Shown: positions 24,455 through 33,570 of the stretch, piece by piece
How positions within the stretch are numbered: the first letter of the stretch is position 1
Layout: each line of letters begins with the position of its first letter
Source: Pseudomonas alkylphenolica
GTDB lineage: Bacteria > Pseudomonadota > Gammaproteobacteria > Pseudomonadales > Pseudomonadaceae
DNA: 64,000 bases
Reading direction: 5' to 3'
NCBI RefSeq assembly: GCF_016009175.1
Contig: NZ_JADUCM010000008.1
Span: 1-64,000, forward strand
Translations under genes and position numbers: made by a program
Notes under the pieces: generated by a model
The model's database searches: none
Told to the model about the DNA's origin: nothing
What the model saw: the letters and a program-made list of their open reading frames with translations, nothing else

Positions 24455-26968
24455 ATGCGTCGATTTGCTGACTCGCAGGCCTTGAGTCCCATTGCGCTGT
24501 GCATCCACCTGGCGTGTGCCGGTGTTGCCGTAGCGCTGCCGCAACTGGCCTTCGCCCAGTCCCAGCAGCATTACGACATTGCTCCCGGGCCGCTCAGCAG
24601 CACCCTCAACCGCTTTGCCCAGCAGGCGGGTGTCGCCCTGGTGCTGCAGGCGGATGAGCTGGAAGGCCGCACCAGCCAGGGCCTGAGCGGCACCTACACG
24701 GTGGAAGCCGGATTTGCCGCCTTGCTCGAAGGCAGTGGCTATCGCATCAGCCAGAGTGACAACGGCTTTGTGCTGCTGCCGGTGGTCGACACGCACGCCG
24801 GGCAAACCCTGGAACTGGGTGTTACCACGGTTGCCGGTCAAGGCATGGGCGAGAGCACCGAGAACACCGGCAGCTATGCGCCGGGCCTGATCAGCGTTGG
24901 CTCGAAGTCGCCGACCAGCCTGCGTGAAACGCCGCAGTCGGTGTCGGTGATTACCCGCCAGTTGATCGAGGACCAGCAGTTGACCGACATCAACGAGGCG
25001 ATGAGGGCGACGCCCGGGGTGATCACCCAGAGCACCACCTTCCGTATCCAGGATTTCATCTCGCGCGGCTTTTCCATCCAGAACCTGCAAATCGACGGCG
25101 CCGCCCCCCAGGCGCTGGGCACCGCGATGGGGTCGTTCTATTCGTCGAACATTTTTGACCTTGCCGAGTTCGACCACGTTGAAGTGTTGCGTGGCGCTGG
25201 CGCGCTGTTCGGCGGTTCGGGCGATCCGGGTGGCATCATCAACCTGGTGCGCAAACGGCCGATGGCCTACAACCAGCTGAAACTGAGCCTGAGCGCCGGC
25301 AGCTGGGACAACTACCGCCAGGAGCTGGACATCACCGGCCCGATGGGCTGGGATGGCCGCCTGCGCGGGCGCCTGGTGGTGGCCAACACCGACCGCCAGT
25401 ATTTCATCGACAAGCGCAGCACCGAAAAGCCGCTGGTCTACGGGGTGATGGAAGCCGACGTGACCGACAATGACATGCTGACCTTCGGCGTGCGTTACAA
25501 CAAATCCCACGAAAACGGCACCCAAGCATCAGTGCCACGCTACAGCAACGGCGTTGACCTGGGCTTGCCGCGGCACACCGGCCTGACTCAGAACTGGGCG
25601 TTTGCCGACACCACGGCCCGCGAGTACTTCGCCAAGTACGACCACCGTTTCAATGACGACTGGAAGCTCAACCTGTCGTACACCAACATCTGGGACGTGT
25701 CCTGGTTCAAGACCGCCAGTACGCTAAACGCGGTTAATCCCAACACCGGAACCGGCGTGACCTGGTACGGCACCCAGAGCCGCCAGGAAAACGAGCAGCA
25801 CCTCTACGACATCAACCTGGCCGGTGACTTCCAGGCTTTTGGCCTTGATCACCAGCTGGTGGTGGGTGCGGACTATCAACGGATCGACAGCCGCTGGCTG
25901 GGTACCGCACCGCATCCGGGCTTCGGTGGCCCGGTGAACGTCTTCGACCCCGACGCCTCACCGTGGGACGAGCCGGCCAACCACACCGACTACAGCCGTG
26001 ACTACAACCCCAATGCACAGCGTCAGTACGGCGTGTACTCCAGCCTGCGCCTGCAACTGGCCGAGCCCTTGCACCTGATCCTCGGCGCGCGGGCGCAGCG
26101 TTACCACTTCAACCAGACCTACCAGACCCGCAGCGGCACGCAGTGGAGCACGGTTTCCGACATCGACCAGCGCATCGGCACCAAGGTCACGCCCTTTGGC
26201 GGCATCGTCTACGACCTCAGTGACGAGTGGTCGGCCTATGCCAGCTATTCCGAGATCTATAAACCCCAGGCCAACAAACTCTCCGGCCCGCAGCCCGGCA
26301 GCCCGATCGAGCCGATGACCGGCAAGACTTACGAGACCGGCCTGAAGGGTGAACTGTTCGATGGCGCGCTGAACACCAGCATCGCCCTGTACTACACCAC
26401 GCGGGAAGACGAAGCGGTCATCGATCCGGCCTATGCGGGCACCAGCAGCCTGTTTGCCGGTAGCTGCTGTTACCTGAGCAACGGCAAGGTGGTGAGCAAG
26501 GGCGTCGACATCGAAGCCTCGGGTGAACTGTTGCCGGACTGGACCCTGATCGGCGGCTACACCTTCAACCTCAACCGCAACCGCAGCGCCGATGCACCGT
26601 TGAGCACCGTCACGCCCAAACACCTGTTCAAGCTCTACACCACCTATCGCCTGCCGGGCGCGTTCCAGGACTTCAAGGTCGGCGGCGGCGTACAGGTGCA
26701 GAGCGCGACCTACGTATCGGGCACCACCACGCGCTTCAACCCCGATGGCAGCGTGGCGCAGAGCAATGTGCCGTTCGACTTCAGCCAGGGCGGCTACGCG
26801 ACCTGGAACGCCTTGGTCGACTACAAGGTCGATGAGCACTGGGACCTGACCCTCAACGGCAACAACCTGTTCGACAAAAAGTATTACCAGACCGTCGGCA
26901 CCTCGACCTATGGCAATTACTACGGTGACCCGCGCAATTTCATGCTGACCCTGCGCGGCACCTACTGA
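24455..26968 (+). CDS. TonB-dependent siderophore receptor with STN signalling domain (FpvA/FhuE-like)
   Basis: This 837-residue outer-membrane receptor has a signal peptide (about 1-33, ending AFA) and an STN signalling domain (about 37-95, starting HYDIAPGPLSSTLNRFAQQAG) that talks to the FecR partner. A plug (TPQSVSVITRQLIEDQQ ... SGDPGGIINLVRKRP) and a 22-strand barrel ending in an aromatic TLRGTY follow. The C-terminal NNLFDKKYYQ block is typical of hydroxamate-type siderophore receptors. AGGAG lies ten bases before the ATG at 24455. The siderophore is not encoded nearby, so it may be a xenosiderophore. Confidence 0.92.
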   Translation: MRRFADSQALSPIALCIHLACAGVAVALPQLAFAQSQQHYDIAPGPLSSTLNRFAQQAGVALVLQADELEGRTSQGLSGTYTVEAGFAALLEGSGYRISQSDNGFVLLPVVDTHAGQTLELGVTTVAGQGMGESTENTGSYAPGLISVGSKSPTSLRETPQSVSVITRQLIEDQQLTDINEAMRATPGVITQSTTFRIQDFISRGFSIQNLQIDGAAPQALGTAMGSFYSSNIFDLAEFDHVEVLRGAGALFGGSGDPGGIINLVRKRPMAYNQLKLSLSAGSWDNYRQELDITGPMGWDGRLRGRLVVANTDRQYFIDKRSTEKPLVYGVMEADVTDNDMLTFGVRYNKSHENGTQASVPRYSNGVDLGLPRHTGLTQNWAFADTTAREYFAKYDHRFNDDWKLNLSYTNIWDVSWFKTASTLNAVNPNTGTGVTWYGTQSRQENEQHLYDINLAGDFQAFGLDHQLVVGADYQRIDSRWLGTAPHPGFGGPVNVFDPDASPWDEPANHTDYSRDYNPNAQRQYGVYSSLRLQLAEPLHLILGARAQRYHFNQTYQTRSGTQWSTVSDIDQRIGTKVTPFGGIVYDLSDEWSAYASYSEIYKPQANKLSGPQPGSPIEPMTGKTYETGLKGELFDGALNTSIALYYTTREDEAVIDPAYAGTSSLFAGSCCYLSNGKVVSKGVDIEASGELLPDWTLIGGYTFNLNRNRSADAPLSTVTPKHLFKLYTTYRLPGAFQDFKVGGGVQVQSATYVSGTTTRFNPDGSVAQSNVPFDFSQGGYATWNALVDYKVDEHWDLTLNGNNLFDKKYYQTVGTSTYGNYYGDPRNFMLTLRGTY

Positions 26969-27046
26969 CCGGGTGAGCTGACCGGCTGGCCGCGAGCGGT
27001 TGCGGCAGGTGCCAAGCGGGCCTATGGTCCTAGCGAGGCACTGCTT

Positions 27047-27083
27047 GGGACAGGCAGGCTGTTGTTGTGAGGCTGCCCGTCCC
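27047..27083 (+). promoter_or_regulatory. 5-prime-leader hairpin before the cystathionine beta-synthase gene
   Basis: GGGACAGGCAG (27047-27057) can pair with CTGCCCGTCCC (27073-27083) with one mismatch, leaving a 15-base loop. It ends 28 bases before the GTG start. No T run follows, so it is not a terminator by itself. Confidence 0.4.
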
Positions 27084-27111
27084 GCGACCGTTCACGTTGC
27101 GAGGTGACACC

Positions 27112-28488
27112 GTGGCCATCGACTCCCGCCCGGCCGTGCTCGAACTGATCGGCAACACGCCCATGGTGCGTGTCAGCCGTTTCGACACGGGCTTGTGTAC
27201 GCTGTTTCTCAAGCTCGAATCGCAGAACCCCGGTGGTTCGATCAAAGACCGCATTGGCCTGGCCATGATCGATGCCGCCGAACGCGATGGCCGCCTGGTC
27301 GCGGGTGGCACCATCGTTGAAGCCACGGCGGGCAACACCGGTCTGGGCCTGGCGCTGGTCGGCCGGGCCAAGGGCTATCGGGTGGTGCTGGTGGTGCCCG
27401 ACAAGATGTCTACGGAAAAGGTGCTGCACCTCAAGGCAATGGGCGCTGAAGTGCACATCACCCGTTCCGACGTCGGCAAAGGCCACCCCGCGTATTACCA
27501 GGATGTGGCGGCGCGCCTGGCGCAGGACATCCCCGGGGCGTTTTTCGCCGATCAGTTCAACAACCCCGCCAACCCCCTGGCCCATGAATGCAGCACCGCC
27601 CCCGAGATCTGGGCGCAAATGCACCATGATGTCGATGCCATCGTCGTCGGCGTCGGCTCGGCCGGTACCCTGACCGGGCTGACCCGTTTCTTCCGCCGTG
27701 TCCAGCCGGAGCTGGCCATGGTGCTCGCCGACCCGGTCGGTTCGGTGGTCGCCGAGTTCAGCCGCAGCGGTGCCCTGGGCACACCGGGGGCGTGGGCGGT
27801 GGAGGGGATCGGCGAGGACTTCATTCCCTCGATTGCCGACCTGTCCAGCGTGCGCCAGGCCTATTCGGTCAGCGATGAAGACAGCTTCGACCATGCGCGC
27901 CAGTTGCTGCGTGCCGAAGGCATTCTCGGCGGCTCCTCGACCGGGACCCTGCTGGCAGCGGCCCTGCGCTATTGTCGCGAGCAGACCACGCCCAAGCGGG
28001 TGGTGAGCTTTGTCTGCGACACCGGTACCCGCTACCTGTCGAAGGTCTACAACGACCAGTGGATGACCGACCAGGGCCTGCTGCAGTTCAAGCACTATGG
28101 CGATCTGCGCGACCTTATCGCCCGGCGCTTCGAAGATGGCCGGGTGATCAGCGTCGGCCCCGACGATACCTTGCTTACGGCGTTCCAGCGCATGCGCCTG
28201 GCGGACGTTTCGCAGTTGCCGGTGCTCGAAGACGGCCAGCGCCTGGTCGGGGTGATCGATGAGTCCGACATTCTGCTGGGCATGCACGCCGACCCGACGC
28301 ACTTTCGCCTGCCGGTCTCCAGCGCCATGACCGACACGCTGCAAACCCTGCCGCCGGGTGCCAGCCTGACTACACTGCAAGCGGAACTCGACCGTGGACT
28401 GGTGGCGATCATCGCCGATGACTCGGGCTTCTATGGCCTGATCACCCGTGTCGACATGCTCAACCACCTGCGCAGGTCCTTGCCATGA
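27112..28488 (+). CDS. Cystathionine beta-synthase with C-terminal CBS pair
   Basis: This 458-residue fold-type II PLP enzyme condenses serine and homocysteine to cystathionine, the first step of reverse transsulfuration. PLP lysine is Lys45 in the PGGSIKDRIG motif. The substrate loop EATAGNTGLGLALV and the phosphate loop GVGSAGTLTG are present. Residues about 335-458 form two CBS domains, the usual regulatory tail. There is no N-terminal haem segment. A GTG at 27112 is preceded at five bases by GAGGTG, which decides the start over upstream codons. Its stop overlaps the gamma-lyase start (ATGA). Confidence 0.92.
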   Translation: MAIDSRPAVLELIGNTPMVRVSRFDTGLCTLFLKLESQNPGGSIKDRIGLAMIDAAERDGRLVAGGTIVEATAGNTGLGLALVGRAKGYRVVLVVPDKMSTEKVLHLKAMGAEVHITRSDVGKGHPAYYQDVAARLAQDIPGAFFADQFNNPANPLAHECSTAPEIWAQMHHDVDAIVVGVGSAGTLTGLTRFFRRVQPELAMVLADPVGSVVAEFSRSGALGTPGAWAVEGIGEDFIPSIADLSSVRQAYSVSDEDSFDHARQLLRAEGILGGSSTGTLLAAALRYCREQTTPKRVVSFVCDTGTRYLSKVYNDQWMTDQGLLQFKHYGDLRDLIARRFEDGRVISVGPDDTLLTAFQRMRLADVSQLPVLEDGQRLVGVIDESDILLGMHADPTHFRLPVSSAMTDTLQTLPPGASLTTLQAELDRGLVAIIADDSGFYGLITRVDMLNHLRRSLP

Positions 28489-29660
28489 GCCAGCACGACG
28501 ACACTACCGCACCACGCGGTTTCGCCACCCGGGTGATTCACGCCGGGCAAAGCCCGGATCCGTCCACTGGCGCCCTGATGCCACCGATCTATGCCAACTC
28601 GACCTACCTGCAACAGAGCCCCGGAGTGCACAAGGGCCTGGACTACGGCCGTTCGCACAACCCGACGCGCTGGGCCCTGGAGCGCTGTGTCGCGGACCTT
28701 GAGGGCGGCACCCAGGCCTTTGCCTTCGCCTCGGGGCTGGCGACCATCGCCAACGTGCTTGAACTGCTCGACGCCGGGGCGCATATCGTCTCCGGCAACG
28801 ACCTGTACGGCGGCACCTTCCGCCTGTTCGAGCGGGTGCGCCGGCGCAGTGCCGGGCATCGCTTCAGCTTCGTCGACCTGACCGACCTTGCGGCTTTTGA
28901 AGCCAGCCTGCAGGCAGACACGCGCATGGTCTGGGTCGAGACGCCGAGCAACCCGTTGCTGAGCCTCACTGACCTGGTGGCCGTTGCGGACATCTGCCGC
29001 CAGCGCGGCATTCTGTGCGTCGCTGACAATACGTTTGCAAGCCCCTGGGTGCAGCGTCCGCTGGAGCTGGGTTTCGACATCGTCGTGCATTCGACCACCA
29101 AGTACCTGAACGGCCACTCGGATGTGATTGGCGGGATAGCCGTTGTGGCGAATGCCGAGCTGGCCGAGCGCCTGGGCTTTCTGCAGAACGCGGTGGGTGC
29201 CATCGCCGGACCGTTCGATGCCTTTCTGACCCTGCGCGGGGTAAAAACCCTGGCCCTGCGCATGGAGCGCCACTGCAGCAATGCCCTGGAGCTGGCGCAC
29301 TGGCTGGAGCTGCAACCGCAGGTGGCGCGGGTGTATTACCCGGGTCTGGTGTCACACCCGCAACACGGTTTGGCGCGGCGGCAGATGCGGGGTTTTGGCG
29401 GGATGATCTCGCTGGACCTCAACAGCGACCTGGCCGGCGCCCGGCGCTTTCTTGAAAGCGTACAGATTTTTGCCTTGGCCGAAAGCCTGGGCGGGGTGGA
29501 AAGCCTTATCGAGCACCCGGCGATCATGACCCACGCCAGCATTCCCCCACAGACCCGCGCGCAGCTGGGTATTGGCGATGCGCTGATACGCCTGTCGGTG
29601 GGTGTGGAAGACGTCGAGGACCTGCGTGCAGACCTGGCCCAGGCCTTGGCGCGCATCTGA
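28485..29660 (+). CDS. Cystathionine gamma-lyase (Cys/Met metabolism PLP enzyme)
   Basis: This 391-residue fold-type I PLP enzyme has the PLP lysine at Lys206 in HSTTKYLNGHSDVIGG, the tyrosine/arginine pair in LDYGRSHNPTRWALE, and the C-terminal SLGGVESLIEHPAIMTH block. Paired with the preceding cystathionine beta-synthase by a four-base overlap, its most likely job is cleaving cystathionine to cysteine, 2-oxobutyrate and ammonia. Cystathionine gamma-synthase or methionine gamma-lyase activity cannot be excluded from motifs alone, but the pairing favours the lyase. Confidence 0.9.
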   Translation: MSQHDDTTAPRGFATRVIHAGQSPDPSTGALMPPIYANSTYLQQSPGVHKGLDYGRSHNPTRWALERCVADLEGGTQAFAFASGLATIANVLELLDAGAHIVSGNDLYGGTFRLFERVRRRSAGHRFSFVDLTDLAAFEASLQADTRMVWVETPSNPLLSLTDLVAVADICRQRGILCVADNTFASPWVQRPLELGFDIVVHSTTKYLNGHSDVIGGIAVVANAELAERLGFLQNAVGAIAGPFDAFLTLRGVKTLALRMERHCSNALELAHWLELQPQVARVYYPGLVSHPQHGLARRQMRGFGGMISLDLNSDLAGARRFLESVQIFALAESLGGVESLIEHPAIMTHASIPPQTRAQLGIGDALIRLSVGVEDVEDLRADLAQALARI

Positions 29661-29684
29661 ACGCTGGCGACCGCTACGCGCTCG

Positions 29685-29759
29685 ATCGCCGGCTTCGCCA
29701 GCTCCCACAAAAGCCAAGGCCTACCAGGAGCCACTGTGGGAGCCGGCAGCGCCGGCGAT
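29685..29759. repeat. REP-type inverted pair
   Basis: Arms 29685-29710 and 29734-29759 (ATCGCCGGC..GCC.GCTCCCACA) are inverted copies with about five mismatches. A further GGCTGC-GCG-GCAGCC hairpin follows at 29761-29775. This pair belongs to a different REP subfamily from the one at 15911. It fills the gap between the convergent gamma-lyase and ICMT-like genes. Confidence 0.75.
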
Positions 29760-29818
29760 GGGCTGCGCGGCAGCCCCGGGTTGGATCCGCTCCTCTCGGG
29801 GGAGGGGGCGACCAGTGA

Positions 29819-30529
29819 TCACCACACACCGGGGACCAGCCTGAAGCGAACGCGGCGGGCGTACTCACCGTAACCTGCCAGCTCGGCCTGCAGCAGGCGG
29901 TCTTCCCAGCGGGTGCGCAGCACCAGCAGGGCCGCTGCCAGCAGCGCCGGCAGCAGCGCCCAGAACGAGCCCAACGCCAGCGCCATGCCAAAAAACAGCC
30001 ACAGCGCAGCGACATAACCGGGATGCCGGACGAAGCGGTACGGGCCGTTGTCGATGACCCGCTGATGACGCTCGGCCTGAATGCGTACGCCGGGCTCGAA
30101 AAACGGATTGACCGCCTGCGCCCAGGTGGCCAGGGCAATCCCGGCGAGCATCGCGCCATAGCCCAGCAGCACCAGCCAGCCCGGCACTGCCGTGGGGTGA
30201 AAGCGTCCGGCATCCAGGGTCGCCACGGGCAGCACGGCGACCATGATCGGCAGCATCAGGGCCAGCAAGACTTTATCCCAGCCTTTGGTGCCCGCCTGAA
30301 CGCGACTGCGGGCGCGGTAGATCACCGGGTTGAAGCGTGCGAGCAACCCCGCGCTGACGGCAAAGGCTGCGATGAATACGCCGATGAACACCCAGCCCGG
30401 CCGCCAGGCGAGACTGCCAGCGGGCAGGAAGATCAGCACCAGCAAGGTCAGTGGCAAGCCGATTGCGTAGGCAATGGCCGTGCCGCGTGACATCGGTGCC
30501 GGGTCACGTGCGGGTTCGCTCTGGATCAT
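29819..30529 (-). CDS. Isoprenylcysteine carboxyl methyltransferase (ICMT)-like membrane protein
   Basis: This 236-residue integral membrane protein has five or six hydrophobic helices and the ICMT/PEMT signature NGPYRFVRHPGYVA in the C-terminal half, then RWEDRLLQAELAGYGEYARRV, the pattern that binds S-adenosylmethionine in this fold. Bacterial relatives are annotated as methyltransferases of unknown substrate. The ATG at 30529 has GAGGTGG just upstream; a longer frame to 30604 lacks this. It diverges from a GNAT gene. Confidence 0.8.
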   Translation of the reverse strand: MIQSEPARDPAPMSRGTAIAYAIGLPLTLLVLIFLPAGSLAWRPGWVFIGVFIAAFAVSAGLLARFNPVIYRARSRVQAGTKGWDKVLLALMLPIMVAVLPVATLDAGRFHPTAVPGWLVLLGYGAMLAGIALATWAQAVNPFFEPGVRIQAERHQRVIDNGPYRFVRHPGYVAALWLFFGMALALGSFWALLPALLAAALLVLRTRWEDRLLQAELAGYGEYARRVRFRLVPGVW

Positions 30530-30650
30530 CGGGCCACCTCCAACCGGCAACCTGTCGCCGCACAGGGATGTGTCGCTGGTATTCGCCGTGGGTTTTGTAA
30601 ACAATAGCGCCCGCCAAAAATGGCGCTATCCGTTATTGACCGAGACGTAC

Positions 30651-31160
30651 ATGCCTTCGACCTCCGTTTCCATCGAATTGCTGCAAACCGGCCCTGACCA
30701 GGCCGAGCTGATTCGCAACCTCTACCAGTTCTACGCCTATGAATCATCGGACTGGGAGCAGGAAGACGTGGAAGTCAACGGCCGCTTCTACATTCATGAA
30801 GAGCACCTGACGCGCTATTGGCAGTCACCGGAGTGGAGCGCCAACCTGATTCTGGTCGACGGCTTCATCGCCGGCTTCTACCTGGTTGAACGCAGTGAAT
30901 TGCCGGGGCTGGATGCACTGGAACTGGCCGACCTGTTCATTCTCAAGCGCTATCGGCGCAAGGGCATTGGCCGCGCCGTGGCCAGTCAGGTGCTGACGGC
31001 GACACAGAACGACTGGCTGGTGCGCTTTTATGACCAGGACGAAGCCGCGCAGGCGTTCTGGCGTACTGTGTTCGATCAACTGCCGCGCCCCGTGCGCATG
31101 ATCGAGCTCAACGATGAGCCGGAGCTGTCGAACTACCTGGTGACCCGCGCCCTGCATTGA
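30651..31160 (+). CDS. GNAT-family N-acetyltransferase
   Basis: This 169-residue protein has the acetyl-CoA binding motif A as RYRRKGIGRAVASQVL at about 103-118, preceded by the ELADLFILK strand. Such enzymes acetylate a small molecule or protein amine. The ATG at 30651 has only a weak GAGA upstream. It diverges from the ICMT-like gene and precedes ybaK by 94 bases. The substrate is unknown. Confidence 0.82.
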   Translation: MPSTSVSIELLQTGPDQAELIRNLYQFYAYESSDWEQEDVEVNGRFYIHEEHLTRYWQSPEWSANLILVDGFIAGFYLVERSELPGLDALELADLFILKRYRRKGIGRAVASQVLTATQNDWLVRFYDQDEAAQAFWRTVFDQLPRPVRMIELNDEPELSNYLVTRALH

Positions 31161-31254
31161 TCGGCGCCGACGTGCTTGCCAACGCTGACCCGCTCATGTT
31201 CCATTGCGCTGTTGTGCCGCTGCACAACGCCTGTTCACAAGGAGCCGATCGAGC

Positions 31255-31713
31255 ATGAGCTTGCAGTCAGTCAGAACGTTTTTCTCCCACCACGCCCCGG
31301 ATATCCAGGTGCTCGAACTCGGTGCCAGCACGGCCACGGTGGCGCTGGCGGCCGAGGTGCTGGGGGTTGAGCCCGGGCAGATCGCCAAGACCCTGTCGCT
31401 GCGTGTCGGCGAAGAGGTGATTTTGCTGGTTACCCGTGGCGATGCCCGCCTGGACAACCGCAAGTACAAACAGCACTTCGGCGTGAAGGCGCGCATGCTC
31501 GATGCCGCGCACGTCGAAGAAGCGACCGGCCATCCGGTCGGAGGCGTGTGCCCGTTTGGCCTGCCGCGTCCGCTTCAGGTGTTCTGCGATGTCTCGCTGA
31601 AGGACTTTTCCATCGTCTTCCCGGCAGGCGGCGCGCCTAACGCCGCCGTGCGCATCGAGCCCGAGCACATGGCCAACCTGGTCAGCGCGCAGTGGGTGGA
31701 CGTCGCCCAGTAA
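31255..31713 (+). CDS. ybaK: YbaK/EbsC-family aminoacyl-tRNA deacylase
   Basis: This 152-residue protein has the fold of the ProRS editing domain. The family blocks QIAKTLSLRVGEEVILLVTRGDARLDNRKYK (with the conserved lysine of the deacylase site) and HPVGGVCPFGLPRPL are present. It would remove wrongly attached amino acids (Cys or Ala from tRNA-Pro or relatives) in trans. AAGGAG lies ten bases before the ATG. A short perfect hairpin (31211-31228) lies upstream, and a terminator overlaps the stop codon. Confidence 0.88.
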   Translation: MSLQSVRTFFSHHAPDIQVLELGASTATVALAAEVLGVEPGQIAKTLSLRVGEEVILLVTRGDARLDNRKYKQHFGVKARMLDAAHVEEATGHPVGGVCPFGLPRPLQVFCDVSLKDFSIVFPAGGAPNAAVRIEPEHMANLVSAQWVDVAQ

Positions 31714-31735
31714 CGACCGCGGGCGCGGTCGTTTT
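31712..31735 (+). terminator. Rho-independent terminator of ybaK
   Basis: Perfect arms AACGACCGCG (31712-31721) and CGCGGTCGTT (31724-31733) with TTTT at 31732-31735. The left arm begins inside the TAA stop codon. It also separates ybaK from the convergent dehydratase gene. Confidence 0.85.
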
Positions 31736-31750
31736 CAGGCCGGGCACTTG

Positions 31751-33538
31751 TCAGTGTGAGTGACGCGGCATGCCGCCTTCACGGGCAATGACGTTGAGGT
31801 GCAGGGTGGCAGGCTCCAGGCAGCCACCGGTCGAGAGCTGGCCGACCAGCTGGCGGTAAAGTTCCTGCCAAGGGGTTTGCGACGGCTTGATGTTCGGCTG
31901 CCAGGCCGCGCGACGCCGGGCCAGTTCCTGCTCATCGACCAGCACGTCGACACGGCGGTTGTTGAGGTCGACGCGCAGCCGGTCATTGGTTTGCAGCAGG
32001 GCCAGGCCACCGCCGACCGCCGCTTCCGGCGACATGTTGAGAATCGACGGGCTGGCCGAGGTGCCGCGCTGACGGCCATCGCCCAGGCACGGCAACGAGT
32101 CGATGCCTTTCTTGATCAGCGCGGCAGGCGGCGCCATGTTCACCACTTCGGCGCTGCCCGGGTAGCCGACGGTGCCCGCACCGCGGATCACCAGAATGCA
32201 ACGCTCGTCGATGTCCAGCGCCGGGTCGTCGATGCGCGCGTGGTAGTCCTCCGGCCCTTCGAAGACAATGGCCCGCGCCTCGAAACTGTTTTCTGCCCCG
32301 GGTTCGGAGAGGTAGGTCTTGCGGAAGGCATCACCGACCACCGACATCTTCATGATGGCGCTGTCGAAGAAGTTGCCGCTGAGCACGATGAAGCCTGCGC
32401 CGTGCTTGAGCGGCGCCTCGTACGGCAGGATCACGTCGGCGTTGCTGGTGACGGTGTCGTGCACCACTTCGCCGATGGTTCTGCCGCTGACGGTCGCGCA
32501 GTGCTCATGCAGGCGCCCGGCCTTGAGCAGTTCGTGCATCACGGCCGGTACACCGCCGGCACGGTGGAAGCCTTCGCCGAGGTACTTGCCCGCCGGCATG
32601 CAGTTGACCAGCAACGGCACGCTTTCGCCAACCCGTTGCCAATCGTCCAGCGACAGGTCGATGCCCATGTGCCGGGCGATGGCGATCAGGTGCGGCGGGC
32701 AGTTGCTCGATGCGCCCAGGGCCGACGCCACGGCAATGGCGTTCTCGAAGCTGTCGCGGGTCATGATGTGCGAAGGGCGTACATCCTGCATGACCAGCTC
32801 GCAGATGCGCCGGCCGGTGGCATAGGCCATCTGCCCGCGTTCGCGATAGGGCGCCGGGATGCTTGCGCAGCCAGGCAGCGACATGCCCAGCGCTTCGGCC
32901 AGTGCGTTCATCGACAGTGCGGTGCCCATGGTGTTGCAGTGGCCCACCGACGGCGACGCGGCGGTGGTCATCTCCATGAAGCCTTCATAGTTGATCTCGC
33001 CGGCAGCGAGCAGGTTGCGCGCATGCCAGAGCACGGTGCCCGAACCGATCAGCTGGCCTTTGTGATGGCCGTCGAGCATCGGTCCGCCCGACAGTACGAT
33101 GGCCGGCAGGTCGGTGGTGGCGGCGGCCATCAGGCACGCCGGGGTGGTCTTGTCGCAGCCGGTGGTCAGCACCACGCCGTCCAGCGGATAGCCATGCAGA
33201 ATCTCCACCAGGCCCAGGTAGGCCAGGTTGCGGTCCAGCGCGGCGGGGGGGCGACGGCTCTGTTCGGCGATCGGGTGGACCGGGAACTCCATGGGAATGC
33301 CGCCGGCGTCGCGAATCCCGGCCTTGACCCGCTGGGCCAGCTCCAGGTGATGACGGTTGCAGGGCGTGAGGTCGCTGCCGGTCTGGGCGATGCCGATGAT
33401 CGGCCGGCCCGATTGCAGCTCGTCGCGGGTCAGGCCGTAGTTCATGTAGCGCTCGACATACAGCGCGGTCATGTCGGCATGGCTCGGGTCGTCAAACCAT
33501 TGCTGGCTGCGCAGGGTGCGTTTCGGCGTCAGGCTCAT
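31751..33538 (-). CDS. IlvD/Edd-family sugar-acid dehydratase (xylonate/arabinonate type)
   Basis: This 595-residue iron-sulfur enzyme matches the length of pentonate dehydratases, not the ~615 of biosynthetic IlvD. Cys60, Cys128 and Cys201 sit where the [2Fe-2S] ligands lie in xylonate dehydratases, and Lys130 (GCDKTTPAC) is the carbamylated metal-ligand lysine. The GTSASPSIL segment (492-500) holds the catalytic serine. It removes water from an aldonate to give a 2-keto-3-deoxy acid. It is the third gene of a minus-strand unit after the FAH dehydratase and the MHS carrier, with gaps of 49 and 32 bases. D-xylonate is favoured, with L-arabinonate or another pentonate possible. Confidence 0.88.
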   Translation of the reverse strand: MSLTPKRTLRSQQWFDDPSHADMTALYVERYMNYGLTRDELQSGRPIIGIAQTGSDLTPCNRHHLELAQRVKAGIRDAGGIPMEFPVHPIAEQSRRPPAALDRNLAYLGLVEILHGYPLDGVVLTTGCDKTTPACLMAAATTDLPAIVLSGGPMLDGHHKGQLIGSGTVLWHARNLLAAGEINYEGFMEMTTAASPSVGHCNTMGTALSMNALAEALGMSLPGCASIPAPYRERGQMAYATGRRICELVMQDVRPSHIMTRDSFENAIAVASALGASSNCPPHLIAIARHMGIDLSLDDWQRVGESVPLLVNCMPAGKYLGEGFHRAGGVPAVMHELLKAGRLHEHCATVSGRTIGEVVHDTVTSNADVILPYEAPLKHGAGFIVLSGNFFDSAIMKMSVVGDAFRKTYLSEPGAENSFEARAIVFEGPEDYHARIDDPALDIDERCILVIRGAGTVGYPGSAEVVNMAPPAALIKKGIDSLPCLGDGRQRGTSASPSILNMSPEAAVGGGLALLQTNDRLRVDLNNRRVDVLVDEQELARRRAAWQPNIKPSQTPWQELYRQLVGQLSTGGCLEPATLHLNVIAREGGMPRHSH

Positions 33539-33570
33539 GACAAATCTCTCTTATCGTTAAAGGGGCAGTA

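Noticed and set aside
31211..31228. GTTGTGC-CGCT-GCACAAC hairpin before ybaK as a riboswitch or terminator
   Set aside because: A single 7-bp stem with no T run or further structure; too little to call.
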